A stretch of DNA of 64,000 nucleotides from Dipteris shenzhenensis (Eukaryota > Polypodiophyta > Polypodiopsida > Gleicheniales): NCBI GenBank assembly GCA_047967505.1, contig CM106539.1; one strand, given 5' to 3'. Within the stretch, counting starts at the first letter, position 1. Every line of letters begins with the position of its first letter. Under the pieces are notes generated by a model. It was given only the letters and a program-made list of their open reading frames with translations, did no database searches and was not told the origin of the DNA. The position numbers were made by a program, and so were the translations under genes. Shown in pieces: positions 1 through 9,737 of this stretch.

Positions 1-755
1 AGCTGCCAAAGTGGGCCATCTGTGTGTGTGTGTATGTGTGGTTACTGCCAAAAAAATTCCATTGTAAATGTAATAACTAGAAGTGAATATTTGTGTGTGG
101 CGTTAGTAGAATATAATATGGAGTGGAAAGGGCCCAAGGTTGAGGTGGCAGGGCATGTCCATGTGCCACCCTTCCAATAAAGAGGACCCATAGGTGTGTT
201 GTACATAGTCCATGGAGCAAATAATATAGTATGGTAAGATGGCATGGATTCTCCATGTGCCACCCCTCCACATAGGCCATCCCATGAAACACTAAGTGAT
301 ATATGGCCAAGACCAAGGGGACATATTGTATTTAATTGGTAGAGGTGGCAGGGCATCTTAGACTTTCTCATCTATGTGGGCTAGACCCATGTGGAATAGT
401 CCAAGGGATAATATTTTCATAAAGGAAAAGTAGGATGAGGTGGTAAAGCATCTATGTGCCAACCCTCCACTTGTCCTCCTAGGAAATATAATATTGAGAT
501 GGAGCCATGAAGCCTCTTAGACTAAGGATAAGAAGGTTTGATTTTTGAGGGGAAGAAATTATCGCATGCTATTTACGATGCGCACTGCCAAGCCCACATG
601 GGAGAAGGTCTCCACCCACACCATGCATGTGGGAGGAGGAATTTCTGAGGGGATTCCCCTTCCTTTTTTGTTATAACTATTGCTTGATGGGGACACACTC
701 CTCGCTTGTATAGCTACCATGTTGGAAGATTAAGCCATTTCCCTACTCCTATAGT
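1..755. other. Non-coding DNA with a degenerate repeated motif
   Basis: No gene is supported. A short motif of the form aggtggcagggcat followed by catgtgccaccc recurs at about 145-172, 232-272, 341-360 and 437-475. The short open frames on the minus strand here run through these repeats and have no recognisable domain. Confidence 0.5.
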
Positions 756-1830
756 GTGTACAACACTCCCTCATTTCTCTCCCTCATTCTCCCCCATGTC
801 TCACCCCCTTCTTCCATGATGTTCATAGCACCCCTCTCCCTTCCCCACCTCATACTACCCATTGCCTCAGGGTGTATATGTCCCCCCCCCCCCCCCCCAA
901 CTCTCGCTCTTCCCTCTCATTTTCCCACATTTCCCTTTTGCTTCTACTTCCCCTCCCCTTTTCCCCCTATCTCACTTGTATATTTACATCTCCCTGATGG
1001 TTCATCTCCTCCCCCCTACGCTCTCATTGTGAAGTTTGTATGAATGGATTCCTATTGATCATGCCATGTTGGAGGTTTTCGAATCCCACAATAGACTTGG
1101 TGTGGCTGCTGGGATGCGAACCTCCATGGCAAGGACAATGGATTTGGAGCAATTAGTTTTACCGTTCCTTCACTTTCCATTCACTCTTACGGTGTTTTCT
1201 TCTTTCTTTCTTTTTTTGATATGAGTCTTTCCATACATTTATGAATTGAAAATATTGATAAGAAAAGCACCCCTTCTTAATAATCTTTTATGAAAGCCAT
1301 GTGTTTATATTCATTTAGCATGCTCCTCCGCTTGATCCCACCCCCCTCATTGTCTTTATTTCTCGCTCATGTTTAAAAAACTATCCTTTCACTTTGTGCT
1401 CTCAAATTCTCCCTCTCTCATGAACTAGCCCCCATCACCACAGTCTTTCTCTCTTGCTCAGTGCTCCTCCCTTTCCCTCTCACTCCCCATGCTTTCTCCC
1501 CCCTTTCTCTCCCATAGTCGCACTCCTTTCTGACGTCCTTTTCATCCCCTCTCCCTTACCCAAGATCCTCTTCGTTGGTCACTCTCTCCAATTCACTCTT
1601 CTCTTCATTCTCACCTAAGCCCTCATCTTTCCTCATCTCCCTCAATCTCGACCTCTCCTCCCTCACTCCCCTCGTTGCCTTCAACATTGACCTTGCTGCA
1701 ACGCAGCTAGCAGCATCGAAATGCATTTTAAAAAAAACCATAAATTGTTGAATTACTTGCAGAGAAGCAATGTTGAAGAGCCGCAGCTGAAGAATTTTGA
1801 ACATTGAAGAACAAAGAACAATGGAAAAAG
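756..1830. other. Pyrimidine-rich intergenic DNA with a poly-C run
   Basis: The plus strand is strongly C/T-rich and includes an uninterrupted run of about 17 C at 882-898. Open frames here are proline/serine-rich by composition only. I see no gene. Confidence 0.5.
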
Positions 1831-1965
1831 GCTCTAAAGTTCTAGCATAGTTTTTTTTAAGCAAAACTTGGAAGCAAAAGCCTCTACAAAGTTCTAGCAT
1901 AGTTTTTTTCCAACAAAACTTGGAAGCAAAAGTCTGTGCAAAATTCCAGTGCGGTTTTTCCCAAC
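1831..1965. repeat. 52-bp tandem repeat, about 2.5 copies
   Basis: The segment tctagcatagttttttt followed by aaaacttggaagcaaaag occurs at 1841 and again at 1893, a period of 52 bp. A third, degraded copy starts near 1945. Confidence 0.7.
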
Positions 1966-2236
1966 ACAACTAATTCTTGGAAGACCGAAGTTCCCGAGAG
2001 ACTTTTCATCAATTCACACGTCAAGATGGAATTTAGAGGAAGTTTTGAATTCCTGCACACGTTCAATAGCATATTCTTCACCCAAAAAAATGAATTTTGA
2101 GAGATTGGAGTATCTTCGAAGACCCCTTTCACTTCCCAACATCATTTCAATCGTCAGAATTGTAGCTTCTGTTCTTGGGCAAGGTTTCAACGCAGATTTC
2201 ACCAAACACATTTTTTGGGAAGTCCATAGACCCAAT

Positions 2237-2560
2237 TCATTTCCAAGACCCATCTTTTTGTAGACTCATCAAGTTGATATGCAAAACTCGCGATGTAGTC
2301 TTGGATGTACTTGATGAGGTCTTCAAATCATCTCGAGCTCCCAAGTAGGTGCCTAGGACATCTATGCTCTTATTAAAGACTAGAAATAACTGCTCCTCTC
2401 TATCAATTAATGGAGTACGGGAGATGAAATCGTGGAAGGCAGACCTAGCGGAATCCATGGTAGTTTGGTAGCTAGGAGAACTATGGCTATGATAGTGAAA
2501 CTTTGAAACTAAAGTAACTTTATAACCTATATATGCCCAAATGTTCTAAATATAAAAAAT
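2237..2560 (-). pseudogene. Fragment of uncharacterised element gene (MDSAR-type), unit 1
   Basis: The frame starts MDSARSAFHDFISRTPL at 2458 and reads into a YLGARDD motif before degenerating. It is clearly homologous to the frame at 23235-23516 in the same orientation, and the match extends about 100 bp upstream of the start codon, so it is a duplicated gene and not a chance frame. In unit 2 the protein continues without a break into DYLKYLFNQEPRFVK. In this copy the alignment breaks near 2270, and the DYLKYLF part sits on the opposite strand at 4428. The copy has therefore been cut by a rearrangement. I do not recognise the family. Its company with a transposase-like gene suggests an element-encoded protein. 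Confidence 0.6.
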
Positions 2561-2639
2561 AAAAAGAATTATAAAATTTTGGGGAAAAACTTGAAGGCAG
2601 TTATGCGAATGCGAAAATGCAGAAATGTGGAAAGGGAGA

Positions 2640-3235
2640 TCACATTTTGCTTCTTGTTTTCATAATATCTAGATGCACAGAACAAAAACCATGTGGTCAT
2701 GCAAGTGCCTACATGAGAATGCCCTTGAATAATTGCTTAGGGTGAATTGGTGAAGCAGGTCAAGTGAACAAAAGGGTGATCTGTTTCAATGCCATGTATG
2801 TAAGGACAATGTGGTTATCAAGTACTACATCTCCCACCAAATGTTATATTTTGCTTTCCAATATAGGCGCTGGAAGAAAACATGTGACAATTGGCTCCCC
2901 CTTGACTTTAACGATGATGATAATACAAGGGTAAGTTTATGTATTGGTTTTGATTTAGGAGATGTTAAGAATGTGACTATCATGTCACAGTGGACTCTCA
3001 GAGACGTGCGGGAACACCTATTGGTCATGGAGGATGGCATGTCTGAGTCCTTTCACTTTATTTTAAATGGTGAACAGGTAGGAAAGCATGCAGAGAAGCT
3101 CGTGCATAGTGCCACTTTTATCCCTCCTGCAATATTGAAGATTGTCTAGAAAATGTGGGGTGGAACAATTGTGGATTTTGACATTTTCCAATTAATAGTG
3201 GTGCAATTAATTTTGATGTCTTGAATGGTTTTGTT
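2640..3235 (+). pseudogene. Uncharacterised element gene (FILNG family), copy A
   Basis: Reading on the plus strand, this segment encodes LFQCHVCKDN-like sequence, then YYISHQMLYFAFQYRRWKK, GDVKNVTIMSQWTLRD and a SFHFILNGEQVGK motif. It is highly similar to the minus-strand gene at 23640-24221 (copy B) and more distantly to 16273-18240 (copy C). Shared features are a Cys-x2-Cys pair, an IKY/VKY..xxQ stretch and the FxFILNxxxV motif. The upstream exon seen in copies B and C is missing, and a frame break occurs after ILKIV at about 3149. I know of no function. Three copies next to transposase-like and Ulp1-like genes suggest a transposon accessory protein (inference). Confidence 0.6.
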
Positions 3236-3435
3236 TCATAAGTATTTCAAAAAAAATTGATGTTTGTTTGTGTGAGGGGTACCTTGGAAGACAGACTGAG
3301 AGATAGAAGTATTCTATGTTTTTTCTAATAATATTGTGTTTGTTTTTGTGAGAGGTTTAGTTAAAAAGGAGAGAGGGAAGGGGGATGAGAGAGAGAGAGA
3401 GAGGATGGTGTGAATGGACTTTAAGTCCAACTGAG

Positions 3436-3752
3436 GGGTTGGAACTAGCCAGTGATGATAATGGGCTTCACGGGCTTGCTCTTATATAGCCACCAGTCGT
3501 AGTCGGTTAGACACAATTGGGAGACCGACCCAGTCGACCCAAAACGGCCGTCGATCCCGAAATAGGCCACCGGCCACACGTTAGAACTGTGGCATATAGC
3601 CATCCGGGATCATCTAGGGTTCCAAATGGGCCCCGCAACCCAAGAGTGGGCTGCCCCAAGAAATGCTCCGTCTACCCTTAGTGCAGTCAGTCATGGGATG
3701 CCTTCCTGCACTTGCATGTAGCCTAGTTGGCAGTGTGCCAACTCTATCTGAA
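3436..3752 (-). repeat. Truncated LTR of the copia family at 8987-14510
   Basis: About 315 bp match the middle of the LTRs at 8987-9707 and 13795-14510, including the gggcttcacgggct tract, the ctcttatatagcc promoter segment and the catgtagcctagttggcag tract. The LTR termini are missing on both sides, so it is a relic and not an intact solo LTR. Confidence 0.8.
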
Positions 3753-3774
3753 GCCGTCCAGCAAAATGTCCCGT

Positions 3775-4200
3775 CGAAAATAGAGAAATGGAAAATGAAA
3801 ATACAAAAATACAAAAATGGAAATAGAGATGCAAAATGCAGAAACAGAAATGAAAATGCAGAAATGCAAATGTCAAAATGGAGATACGAAAATGCAAAAA
3901 TGCAAAAAACATGGAAATGTGAAAACAGAAATGCAGAAATACGAAAATGGAAATGCAAAAATGCAAAACCAAAAATGTAGAAATGCAAAAATGCCTCATT
4001 AGAAATGCAAAATTGCGGAAATACGGGAGACAGAATGTGTAAATGGAGATGCAAAAATGCAAAAAAGCAGAAATGGAGATGCAAAAATGCAGAAATGGAT
4101 ATGCTAGGAGTTGCTACAAACAGAGTTCATCTCAGAAACATGGAAATGAAAATGCAGAAAGACAAAAATGCAAAAATGGAAATGCGACTGAAATTTGACA
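3775..4200. repeat. Low-complexity array of aaatgca / aaatgga words
   Basis: More than 400 bp consist of shuffled 6-8 bp words (aaaatgca, gaaatgga, gaaatgcaa) on the plus strand. The phenylalanine/histidine-rich open frames on the minus strand and the lysine/asparagine-rich ones on the plus strand are products of this array and not genes. A short piece of the same sequence type occurs at about 2600-2630. Confidence 0.8.
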
Positions 4201-4427
4201 ATAGATAAAGAGAACTAGCCTAAAGGGGATTGTTTTAGTATAGCACTTTGCAACAATACAATTCGTTTTAGGATAGCATTATCGAAGTGCATGATAAGTG
4301 TGGTTGCTAGCGCAGTGGTGGTTGTGGTTGCTTTTGCATTTTCATATTTTCACATCTCAAAGGTCCGCCTTTTATGAGTGCCTCTGGCATGAAAGATGTG
4401 CCAATCGATCATCCACTCCCGGCCAGG

Positions 4428-5693
4428 ATTATTTGAAGTACTTGTTCAATCAAGAACCCAGGTTTGTGAAGCGTTTAGATCGCTTTCGAGCCCAGCTCAC
4501 ACGCCTAGGGTTTAGGGAGGTGGACACTGATGACCTCCTAGCATGTGGAGTCATCGGAAACACAGGAAATAGGTTCCTATCCTGGGAAATGACCTTTATT
4601 TTCCTTCTCTAGGAGGGACAAATGGAAGAGGAGGCCTCGACCTCAAGCCTTAACCCTGCCCCTACCCTTTCCGATCCTCTTATTTTTGTAGATGACCCCA
4701 ACATCTACAATGAAGAGCCCATATATGAAGAAGCTGAGGAACGGGAAGCCGCATTGGCCCTGGAAGTGCTCGAGTGACCTCCTGAACCCCATTCTACTTC
4801 TCAAATTCCATCCACCTTGGGCACCACCTCTGTTGACCCCGCAATAATGATATGGTTTCTTGCTCCCCTTCTTGTCGATGGAGAACAATACCTCCTTCTC
4901 CATGACATGGAGGTTATGTTTGGTCTCCGGGAGGATGAAGCTCTTAGTATCCTGTGTGGATACGAGGTTGACACGACTATGCAAGAACCTGGGTTTTTGG
5001 GAGCATATGATTCAATAGAAGAGGTTCTTGCTTTAACACTGGCCCAAATCAAAGACGTAGAGATCAATCTACTCCGACCTACCTGATGTTCCAGAAGAAG
5101 CCTCCACATCTCACTCCAGACAGTAGGAGGCCTCTGGATCCATCCTCATTGACAAAGAGGAAGGGATTGAACATGATGACTCCATAGTGGTAAGAAACTA
5201 TGAGCTTTGAATTTCTTCTCTCTTGGTATACTTTTGCTTTAATGGAATTTTAATGGAATGTTGGACTATTGCAGGAGGCATTTGAGGTCGACCTATTCTC
5301 ATCTCGGCAATGCCTTGTTCGTAGTAGCTTCGTGGCCGAGATCACTCACTAGCACATTACCTTGGCCAAGCAAAAGGGCTATTTATGGTTATCCACATAA
5401 ACTTTTCTCCACATGGCACTGATGACCTCCTGAAGTGCAAGGCCTTGTCAAGAGTGATTGGTCATGCTGACATCAATCGCAATGCTGACAAGGTCATTTT
5501 GGTGAACCGCGTGGCTGCCCTCAATACCTTTGGAACCAATTTTCAAGGTATGGCATTGACGGTAGCAACCATGTCCCTGGCCAGCAACGACAATAGCAAT
5601 GACTCTCTATCGACTAGGTTTAGAGCTAGGAGTGTATTTGGGAATTCAAAGCCCAATGTTCTTAGCGTTTTAGAGAAGAGAGAAAGGCTCTAA
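4428..5693 (+). pseudogene. Exon remnants of an uncharacterised element gene
   Basis: Coding-like blocks follow each other on the plus strand. Positions 4428-4612 encode DYLKYLFNQEPRFVK, then GFREVDTDDLLACG. Positions 4625-4780 are acidic (DDPNIYNEEPIYEEAEERE), 4817-5083 encode a leucine-rich acidic stretch, and 5273-5693 encode a block with SRVIGHADINRNADKV. The first block is the continuation of the MDSAR-type gene, because unit 2 encodes both parts in one frame (23516 to about 23250). Stops and possible introns separate the blocks; the exact exon limits were not resolved. It lies tail-to-tail with the H3-like gene. I do not recognise the protein. Confidence 0.45.
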
Positions 5694-6491
5694 AGCCTTA
5701 TTGTATAGAAATTTTATTTTATATGAATACAGCTATACTTTTTATACAGTGCCCCATTTTGTGTTCTTCTACAAAATTTATTTTATACTGTCATTGTATT
5801 TTGTAACTTTAATTGTTGTTGGCATTAATATTTTCATTCACTATTCTATACAAAAGCATGTGATCAGATAAATATTTGCGCTATAATGGTCATTTTTTAG
5901 CAATCCAATAAGAATCTCACCGCACGGCAGAAGGCAAACGTGTTCGGCATCACGCGAGGAGCCCAAAAATGGCAAAACCCGCTATGGCACATATGGGGCC
6001 TGTTTGACTTGGTGTATGGGGCCTATTTGACTTGTGCCATAGCGGGTTTTGCCATTTTTTGTGACATTTTCCATATCAGCCTTCCCAATTCTAAATTGAT
6101 ATCCTTTGATGTCCAATGAGACATATGACTAAGCTACATGGTCATATAGAGCTAAATGTATCCAAATATTACTTTTGAACTACACTAAAATATCTTCTTT
6201 GATAACTGATTGCGAAAGTATTCGAGGTAGTTCAATTTTTTTGTCTTTACCAATGGTCCTTCTCCTACCGGATGCACCTTCGACACATTTGCCTTGTGTC
6301 GCACGGTGAAAAAACATCATTTGACCACTCAAATTCACACTAAACTTGCATAAACTGATGGAAAGCATCACATAACATGTATAATAACATGGGAACAGTA
6401 ATAGAACATAAAAATATCTTCTATTCATTGGCCTCAAAGGGCAGAGATTTACAAAATGATTCAGGTTACACCAAATGAACCTAAACAACAT
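5694..6491. other. Non-coding DNA between element genes
   Basis: No reading frame with a recognisable domain. The stretch holds the hairpin described separately and the 3' flank of the H3-like gene. The 103-residue open frame at 6180-6491 directly follows the H3 stop codon and is probably 3' untranslated sequence. Confidence 0.4.
5965..6059. repeat. 26-bp perfect inverted repeat (hairpin)
   Basis: The left arm 5965-5990 (aaaaatggcaaaacccgcta...) is the exact reverse complement of 6034-6059. The 43-nt loop contains a near-exact direct repeat (tatggggcctgtttgacttg and tatggggcctatttgacttg). Confidence 0.85.
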
Positions 6492-7226
6492 CTAGGGCCT
6501 AAGGGAGGGATCGGAGCGGATGCGCTTGGCGAGTGCAAGGTCCTTGTCCATCACTATTACTCTTTTGGCATGGATAGCACATAAGTTCGCGTCTTCAAAA
6601 AGACCTACTGTCATCTGCTCCGTTGCCTCTTGAATTGCTCCCATAGTGCCTGAAGTGAAATGCACATCACTCTTGTAATGTTGTGTTATTTCACGTACAA
6701 CACACTGGAAGGGTGCACTCCTCATATTGGGGCCAAGGTTCATTATATCTGCAAGCCCGCCAAATACTTCCTCTTGTTGTGGCCCCTGTAATCTCTCCAT
6801 CTCCTCTCTTTGCCTTTCTTGCTCCCCTTGTTGGTCTAGATGCTCCACACTAGGACCCCACAGAGGAGGGAGGGGTAGTTGATCAGGATTGAGTGGACTA
6901 TTTTGCCCCTCTTGGGAGACCTCTCTACTTCCACGATTACTTGTGTGGAAGGACTAAGAGGACCCCTCATCGTGCTTGGATCCTTCATCGTGCTGGGATT
7001 CCTCATGGTGCTGAGATCCCTGGGATCCCCCATGAGAGTCGAATGGTGGGGACTCGCGTTGCTTGGACTCCTGATGAGGAGAACCACCTTCAGATCCTTG
7101 GTGATCATTTCCCTCTTGGCCACTGGGGCTTGCAGTGTGTTCGGAGGCCATGGCGTTGTGAGGAGGACAACGGGTAGCGTCTAAACGGCATCCAATGGGT
7201 CTAGCAGTTTGTTTAACTCGTGCCAT
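6492..7226 (-). pseudogene. Divergent histone H3-like gene carried by a DNA element
   Basis: From the ATG at 7226 the frame runs 244 codons to a stop at 6492 with one internal TAG (codon 91, 6954-6956). Residues 1-9, MARVKQTAR, match the H3 tail except T3 to V, and K9 is replaced by P. Residues 10-150 form a Ser/His/Gln/Glu/Gly-rich linker absent from H3. Residues about 153-237 are an H3 histone fold: [32 protein letters not shown] and [10 protein letters not shown] align without gaps to H3. The segment matching H3 GLFEDTNLC to the RIR is identical at 23 of 30 positions. Loop 1 has canonical length, so this is not a typical CENH3. H3-equivalent K4, K79, K115 and K122 are present, while K9 and K27 are not. 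It lies about 320 bp downstream of a transposase-like gene on the same strand, and unit 2 retains its upstream region. The product would be a nucleosomal histone variant if expressed. The TAG suggests a dying copy, read-through or an unseen intron. Confidence 0.85.
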
Positions 7227-7256
7227 AGAAATGAGGGATTTTAGGGTTTTGAAGTG

Positions 7257-7266
7257 CTTTATATAG
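7257..7266 (-). promoter_or_regulatory. Putative TATA box of the H3-like gene
   Basis: On the minus strand ctatataaag lies 31-40 bp upstream of the H3-like ATG at 7226, implying a very short leader. Unit 2 breaks within this motif. Confidence 0.5.
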
Positions 7267-7545
7267 TCTTTTTAAAAGCACTTTAGGGTTTTTCTTTTAA
7301 ATTAGGGTTTTTTGAGTACACCTCCTCCCCCCAGTCTTTTGTCGCCAGTTCGGTAATACTTAATCTTCACCACCCTCCCTCGCAACCCACTCACCCCTCT
7401 ACCCTGCCATGTCACACATGCAATTCTGCAATTTTCAAACAAATTTGTGAATTTTGGAATCTATAATTGACTCAAAATAGTGTTAACTTTATTCATCAAA
7501 CATTTTACATTTGGGGCTCTCTTAGGACCCAACGCCTCCCCTGTC

Positions 7546-8880
7546 TTACTCTACGTTGCAACCAAAGCGTTGCAACCAAAGCGCAACCCCTTGGCTCCCT
7601 GTTGAGGACTTCCAAGCAGCACATCTCCTTGTCTTCTTAACATGTTGAACCACTTTTGCGAGACTTGAGACCTCTACCTTATCGTGCTTGAGAGTCTTGG
7701 CCTCTAGACATGCCTCTAGACATCTATAAAACCAATTGAACATTTCGTGTAGTGCATTGCTTTGCGCGATACCACCCCCATGCCTTGTATTCTTGAAGTA
7801 TGTTGCCTTTGCTTTATAGTGTGATTTCTCCATTCCTTGAGTATTCCAAATGGACAGAGGGCCCCATTGCTCCATAAACCATGGTGCATGTGCGTAAAGA
7901 ATATGCTGTGAAGAAAAACATTGTATTAGAAACATAAACTGACTCAAGTTTATGACTCAAGTTTAAAGCACAAAATTTCAACCTAAGGAGGATTACCATG
8001 TAATGTATAATATGTGACTCCCCCCATGCTTCTACCATCAATGATATGAATTCTCCCAATGCTGTCCTGAATCTCACATAATAAAGCTCATCTGTTTGAC
8101 CTTGTCTAATTGACCTTATCTAAGCAGCTTTATAAATGCATCAAGCTTTGTCCACAGTTTTGCTCTCAAAGTAGCAATTCACGGATGTGAAGCTTGATTT
8201 GTGGTGCACTCACACAAATCTTTCTAGTACTCCCAACCTAGGGTGCTTTGAGCCAATGTATGTTTTTCTTTATCAGCACTGTGGTTGGACAAGAACCTCG
8301 CCTTTCCTCCACCCATGGACACTTTAGTAGGAAGATTTTGTGTCTTTCCTGATTGTTTCTTGTCCTGCTTAAGCTTCACATTGCCTCCGTGAAGTCCCAT
8401 TAGTGAGAGCAGTTCTTCAGCTTTTGCAATGCATTATGCAGATACTTGTTGTGGCCTCAAATTCCAAGCATAAACTAGATGGAGATAGAGTAACTTATCA
8501 AGTATATGCAGTTCAGCATGCAAAATACACACGTGTACCCGCTCCAATGGAATTGGTAGAATGGGGTCCCACTTAGGATCCTTTTTGTGATGATCAGGGG
8601 CTGCACTTTGGTTGCAAGAAAGGATGCCATTTTCCCATTGTAGGCTTCCCTTTTGCATCTTCTGAGAGTGGGTGCAATACAAGCATGTCCATTTTGCATC
8701 TACACCTATATCACAACCATACAAGCACTTCAGGGTCTTCAAATCACCAGCTAGATGCCATTCAACTTGAAATGTTCCATGTCGATCCACAATTAATGTT
8801 TGCCCTGCCTCTTGTCTTGGAATAATCGACGGGATGCCGGTTCTCTCCAAAACCCACTTCAATGTCTCGTGGCACTCCTT
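7546..8880 (-). pseudogene. Spliced transposase-like gene, unit 1
   Basis: Minus-strand exons encode KWVLERTGIPSIIPRQE, then FQVEWHLAGDLKTLKCLYG, a WTCLYC motif, LPIPLERVHVCILHAE, later GEFISLMVEAWGESHIIHYM and, after a GT-AG intron (7916-7996), HILYAHAPWFMEQWGPL with QGMEKSHYKAKATYF. The same gene, including the intron position, is present on the plus strand at 21650-23030. The layout (an Asp in GDLK followed by a CxxC pair, then a terminal HxxxxHxP...QGxEKSH block) resembles DDE transposases with an inserted zinc-binding loop and a late catalytic Glu. The superfamily is not assigned. Several stops (for example near 8430 and 8250) show decay. A copia element lies just upstream at 8987. Confidence 0.55.
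7916..7996 (-). other. Predicted intron in transposase-like gene, unit 1
   Basis: The exon ending ..HYM (7997) is followed by gtaatcc and, 81 bp later, ttcttcacag before CATATTC. The unit 2 copy has gttatcc and tttatag at the same places (22604-22681), so both boundaries are conserved. Confidence 0.7.
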
Positions 8881-8986
8881 TGGGATCCACGTAACAAACT
8901 GTGAATGATGACCTAACCTAGGACTTGACAGAAGACTTCATCATGGCTTTAGTACAGAAAGAAAGTGACTTGCACAATCATGCTTG

Positions 8987-9707
8987 TGTAAGAAAACAAT
9001 ACAATGCCTGTGCTCAACAGATAACAGGATCTCGTACGTAAGAGAGAAAACATATAGTATGGAGAATCAAAAATTTGATTACTGTAGAACTGATACAATA
9101 GATGGCGTTGCCTCCCAACCATGCGCTCCTGTGAAAGAAGCTTCGATGGCAAGCTAGAAACAGTAGAGGATGGAGGCTAGATGCTAAGGAATCAGGGTTG
9201 CTATAGCCAGTGATGAAATGGGCTTCACGGGCTCACTCTTATATAGCCACTAGTCATAGTCGGTTGGACCCAATTGGGTGACTGACCCAGTCTGCCCAAA
9301 ACAGTCGACTGGGGGTGGGTCTCGAAATAGGCCACCGACCACACGATAGAACCGTGGCGTAAAATAGAGCAACTGACCTACGCAATTCGTTCGGCCCATA
9401 GCCATCCGGGATCATCTGGGACTCCAAACAGGCTCTGCAACCCAAGACGGAGTTGCCCCGGGAAATGCTATGTCTACCCTCAATGCGGTCAGTCATGGGA
9501 TGCCTTCCCGCACTTGCATGTAGCCTAGTTGGCAATGTGCCAACTCCGTCTAGCCATCACGCCACACATGGCCCCCATCTGGTGTCCAAACCAAGACCTA
9601 CCGGATAACCGAGCTACTCAAATGCCTTCTCCTCATATGGGGGGCTTACAAGTAGAGTTAGCTTGTTCCCGCATAGTTACATGAGAGTGGAGCATTGATA
9701 TCTAACA
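8987..9707 (-). repeat. 3' LTR of copia-1
   Basis: Reads tgtaagaaaacaat to gatatctaaca on the plus strand and aligns along its length with 13795-14510. It contains the same ctcttatatagcc promoter segment at 9236-9248. Confidence 0.9.
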
Positions 9708-9719
9708 CCCCCCCTCAAT
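9708..9719 (-). promoter_or_regulatory. Polypurine tract of copia-1
   Basis: On the minus strand cattgagggggg directly precedes the 3' LTR start (tgttagatatc), as expected for the plus-strand primer site. Confidence 0.75.
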
Positions 9720-9737
9720 GTCCACCTGCAACTAAAC

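Noticed and set aside
3614-4084. 156-codon minus-strand frame rich in Phe and His
   Set aside because: Product of the aaatgca low-complexity array.
2600-4200. CRISPR-like or centromeric array
   Set aside because: The repeat words are short, shuffled and not regularly spaced; no spacers or constant monomer.
6492-6848. Centromeric histone (CENH3)
   Set aside because: Loop 1 has the length of canonical H3 and [16 protein letters not shown] is canonical-like; CENH3 usually has a longer, diverged loop 1.
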